64,000 nucleotides of DNA from Bacteroidales bacterium Bact_19 (GTDB taxonomy: Bacteria; Bacteroidota; Bacteroidia; Bacteroidales; ML635J-15): positions 1 through 64,000 of the forward strand of contig LUZK01000069.1 of assembly GCA_001603595.1 (NCBI GenBank), written 5' to 3'. The notes under the pieces are model-generated. The model was given only the letters and a program-made list of their open reading frames with translations, was not told where the DNA came from and made no database searches. Made by a program: the position numbers and the translations under genes. Within the stretch, counting starts at the first letter, position 1. Every line of letters begins with the position of its first letter. This document shows, piece by piece, positions 62,859-64,000 of this stretch.

Positions 62859-63758
62859 ATGAGACAATTACTTTCAGTTTTATTTAATATTACTTGTTTA
62901 TACTCTTTTTCACAAAATTATCCAATAGGACATAAGCAGTATAATTTTTATGATGCTTCAAGAAACAGAACAATTCAAACTGAAATATATTATCCTGCAG
63001 TAACAGCGGGTGATAATCAACCATTTGCAGCAGGGGAGTTTCCTTTGTTGGTGTTTGGTCATGGTTTTGTTATGTCCTGGGATGCTTATGCAAATTTTTG
63101 GAATTTGCTTGTTCCTAAAGGATATATTATAGCTTTTCCTCGAACTGAAGGAAGTATTTCTCCAAATCATGGAGCATTTGGAGAAGATTTACGCTTTTTA
63201 AATGATTATATATTAAATCTAAATACAGATTATGGTTCAGAATTTTATCAGAAATTATCAGGTACAAGTGCAATAATGGGACATTCTATGGGAGGAGGAA
63301 GCTCATTTTTGGCTGCTTCAAATAATAACAATCTTACAGCATTGGTTAATTTTGCTGCAGCCGAAACTAATCCGAGTGCCATTGCTGCAGCTGCAAACGT
63401 AAATGTACCTTCTTTAATTTTTTATGGAGTTAATGATGGGGTTGCTCCGCCAGCAAACCATCAAATACCTATTTATGAGAATTTAGCCAGCAGTTGTAAA
63501 AATTTAGTCGGTATCGTTGGCGGTGGGCATTGTTACTTTGCAAATTATAATTTTAATTGTAGTTTTGGGGAATCAACACAGAACCCAAGCCCTACAATTA
63601 CTCGTGAACAACAACAAGAAATAGTGGCTCAAATTCTTGTTCCATATCTCGATTTTGTTTTGAAAGGCGACACGCAAGCAGAACAGCTATATTATTACAG
63701 ACTAAATACCATGAACGAAATAGTTTTTGACCGTTCTTGTACAATGCAGCATGACTAA
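62859..63758 (+). CDS. secreted alpha/beta hydrolase, reading frame cut by an in-frame TAA
   Basis: 299 residues up to the TAA. Signal peptide (cleavage near 'YSFSQ'); alpha/beta hydrolase fold with 'LLVFGHGF' (oxyanion region), nucleophile Ser143 in 'GHSMGGG', Asp193 in 'YGVNDGVAPP' and His224 in 'GGGHCYF': a complete triad. The layout resembles dienelactone-hydrolase-like and cutinase/polyesterase-like secreted enzymes, including Bacteroidota polyester hydrolases that carry T9SS tails; the substrate is not determined. The TAA at 63756-63758 is followed in the same frame by a typical T9SS-protein repeat domain that stays open to the window end, so the stop looks like a nonsense mutation (e.g. 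Leu TTA to TAA) or a sequence error. If real, the enzyme loses its surface-sorting tail. Confidence 0.8.
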   Translation: MRQLLSVLFNITCLYSFSQNYPIGHKQYNFYDASRNRTIQTEIYYPAVTAGDNQPFAAGEFPLLVFGHGFVMSWDAYANFWNLLVPKGYIIAFPRTEGSISPNHGAFGEDLRFLNDYILNLNTDYGSEFYQKLSGTSAIMGHSMGGGSSFLAASNNNNLTALVNFAAAETNPSAIAAAANVNVPSLIFYGVNDGVAPPANHQIPIYENLASSCKNLVGIVGGGHCYFANYNFNCSFGESTQNPSPTITREQQQEIVAQILVPYLDFVLKGDTQAEQLYYYRLNTMNEIVFDRSCTMQHD

Positions 63759-64000
63759 AGCATAACTGAATTGCTCAGTCCGTTATATGGATGTGGATTA
63801 ACAGCTAATCAAATTATCAGAGTTCGAATTAAAAATAACGGAGCTAATGTAGAAGAGAATATACCTATAAAATTTATTTTTAATCAGCAATCTACTGTAA
63901 CAGAAATTTTCAATGGTCCTATTCAACCAGGCGAAACGGCGATATTTGAGTTCTCAACAACTGTAAATGCAAATGTCCCAGGTCAGACATATAATTTTAT
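63759..64000 (+). pseudogene. 3' continuation of the hydrolase gene (CARDB-like repeat), runs off the window
   Basis: Same frame as the hydrolase, open for 80 codons to the window edge. It begins 'SITELLSPLYGCGLTANQ' then 'RVRIKNNGANVEENIPIKF' and 'PGETAIFEFSTTVN', the CARDB-like pattern placed between catalytic and sorting domains of T9SS proteins. No start codon context or promoter of its own is seen, so it is best taken as the C-terminal part of the interrupted gene; the T9SS tail itself would lie beyond the window. Confidence 0.65.

Noticed and set aside
63756-63758. Stop-codon recoding (TAA read as sense) in the hydrolase gene
   Set aside because: TAA is used as a normal stop in most genes here; a nonsense mutation or sequence error is simpler.

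Overview
The window is a contiguous stretch of an AT-rich chromosome from a member of the Bacteroidota, most likely a Bacteroidales/Marinilabiliales-type organism (placement by inference). The signs are: five intact secreted proteins ending in type IX secretion (T9SS) type-A sorting domains with the 'IYPNP' motif; no evident Shine-Dalgarno sites; repeated TAnnTTTG boxes 4-50 nt upstream of start codons, which is the Bacteroidetes -7 promoter element; and Bacteroidota gene families such as the OstA-type LptD and M43 pappalysin-like proteases. Two starts (lptD and a SAM-hydrolase-like gene) are TTG and one MFS gene starts GTG; the -7 boxes support those readings. A tRNA-Arg(CCT) is the only RNA gene seen. 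No CRISPR array, prophage or intact insertion sequence was found.

Layout. 1-6.2 kb: TonB-dependent receptor, O-antigen-ligase-like protein, two RNA methyltransferases on overlapping divergent promoters, two small secreted proteins. 6.2-11.7 kb: envelope biogenesis (lptD, divergent from a cell-wall amidase overlapping an MlaD/MCE gene); the last two proteins share a C-terminal SPOR-like domain. 11.7-21.8 kb: four tightly spaced genes, probably one operon for starch/alpha-glucan use: a 1538-aa modular surface protein, a 317-aa protein, a GH13 alpha-amylase (all three carry one homologous, probably carbohydrate-binding module and a T9SS tail) and an SLC45-type sugar transporter; no SusC/SusD pair is present. 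21.8-31.3 kb: housekeeping (peroxiredoxin, cysS, alkaline phosphatase, ilvE, purC, phoH) and a divergent SAM-hydrolase-family gene followed by a PagL-like lipid A deacylase. 31.3-36 kb: T9SS M43 protease and two glycosyltransferases. 36-46.7 kb: guaA, MFS, xseB, two tandem radical SAM proteins with N-terminal SPASM/twitch-like cysteines, an N-acetylglucosamine-kinase-like ATPase, an NfeD-like/flotillin pair, and OmpA. 46.7-64 kb: tRNA-Arg, M3 peptidase, a 1540-aa papain-like T9SS protein divergent from a transposase-derived protein, an S41 peptidase operon, PfkB kinase, a single-polypeptide AmmeMemoRadiSam protein with a lipoprotein signal, an orphan response regulator, photolyase, and a secreted alpha/beta hydrolase whose frame is broken by one TAA.

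Most unusual items: (1) Memo, AMMECR1 and radical SAM domains fused behind a lipoprotein signal; (2) an intact IS1595-like transposase derivative that has apparently lost its catalytic aspartates, sharing an 18-bp perfect inverted repeat (a symmetric bidirectional promoter candidate) with a papain-like protease gene; (3) the tandem radical SAM pair of unknown substrate; (4) the glucan-binding-like module reused in three consecutive genes and, in one, nested inside an Ig-like domain. All functional statements come from reading motifs; no database search was possible.
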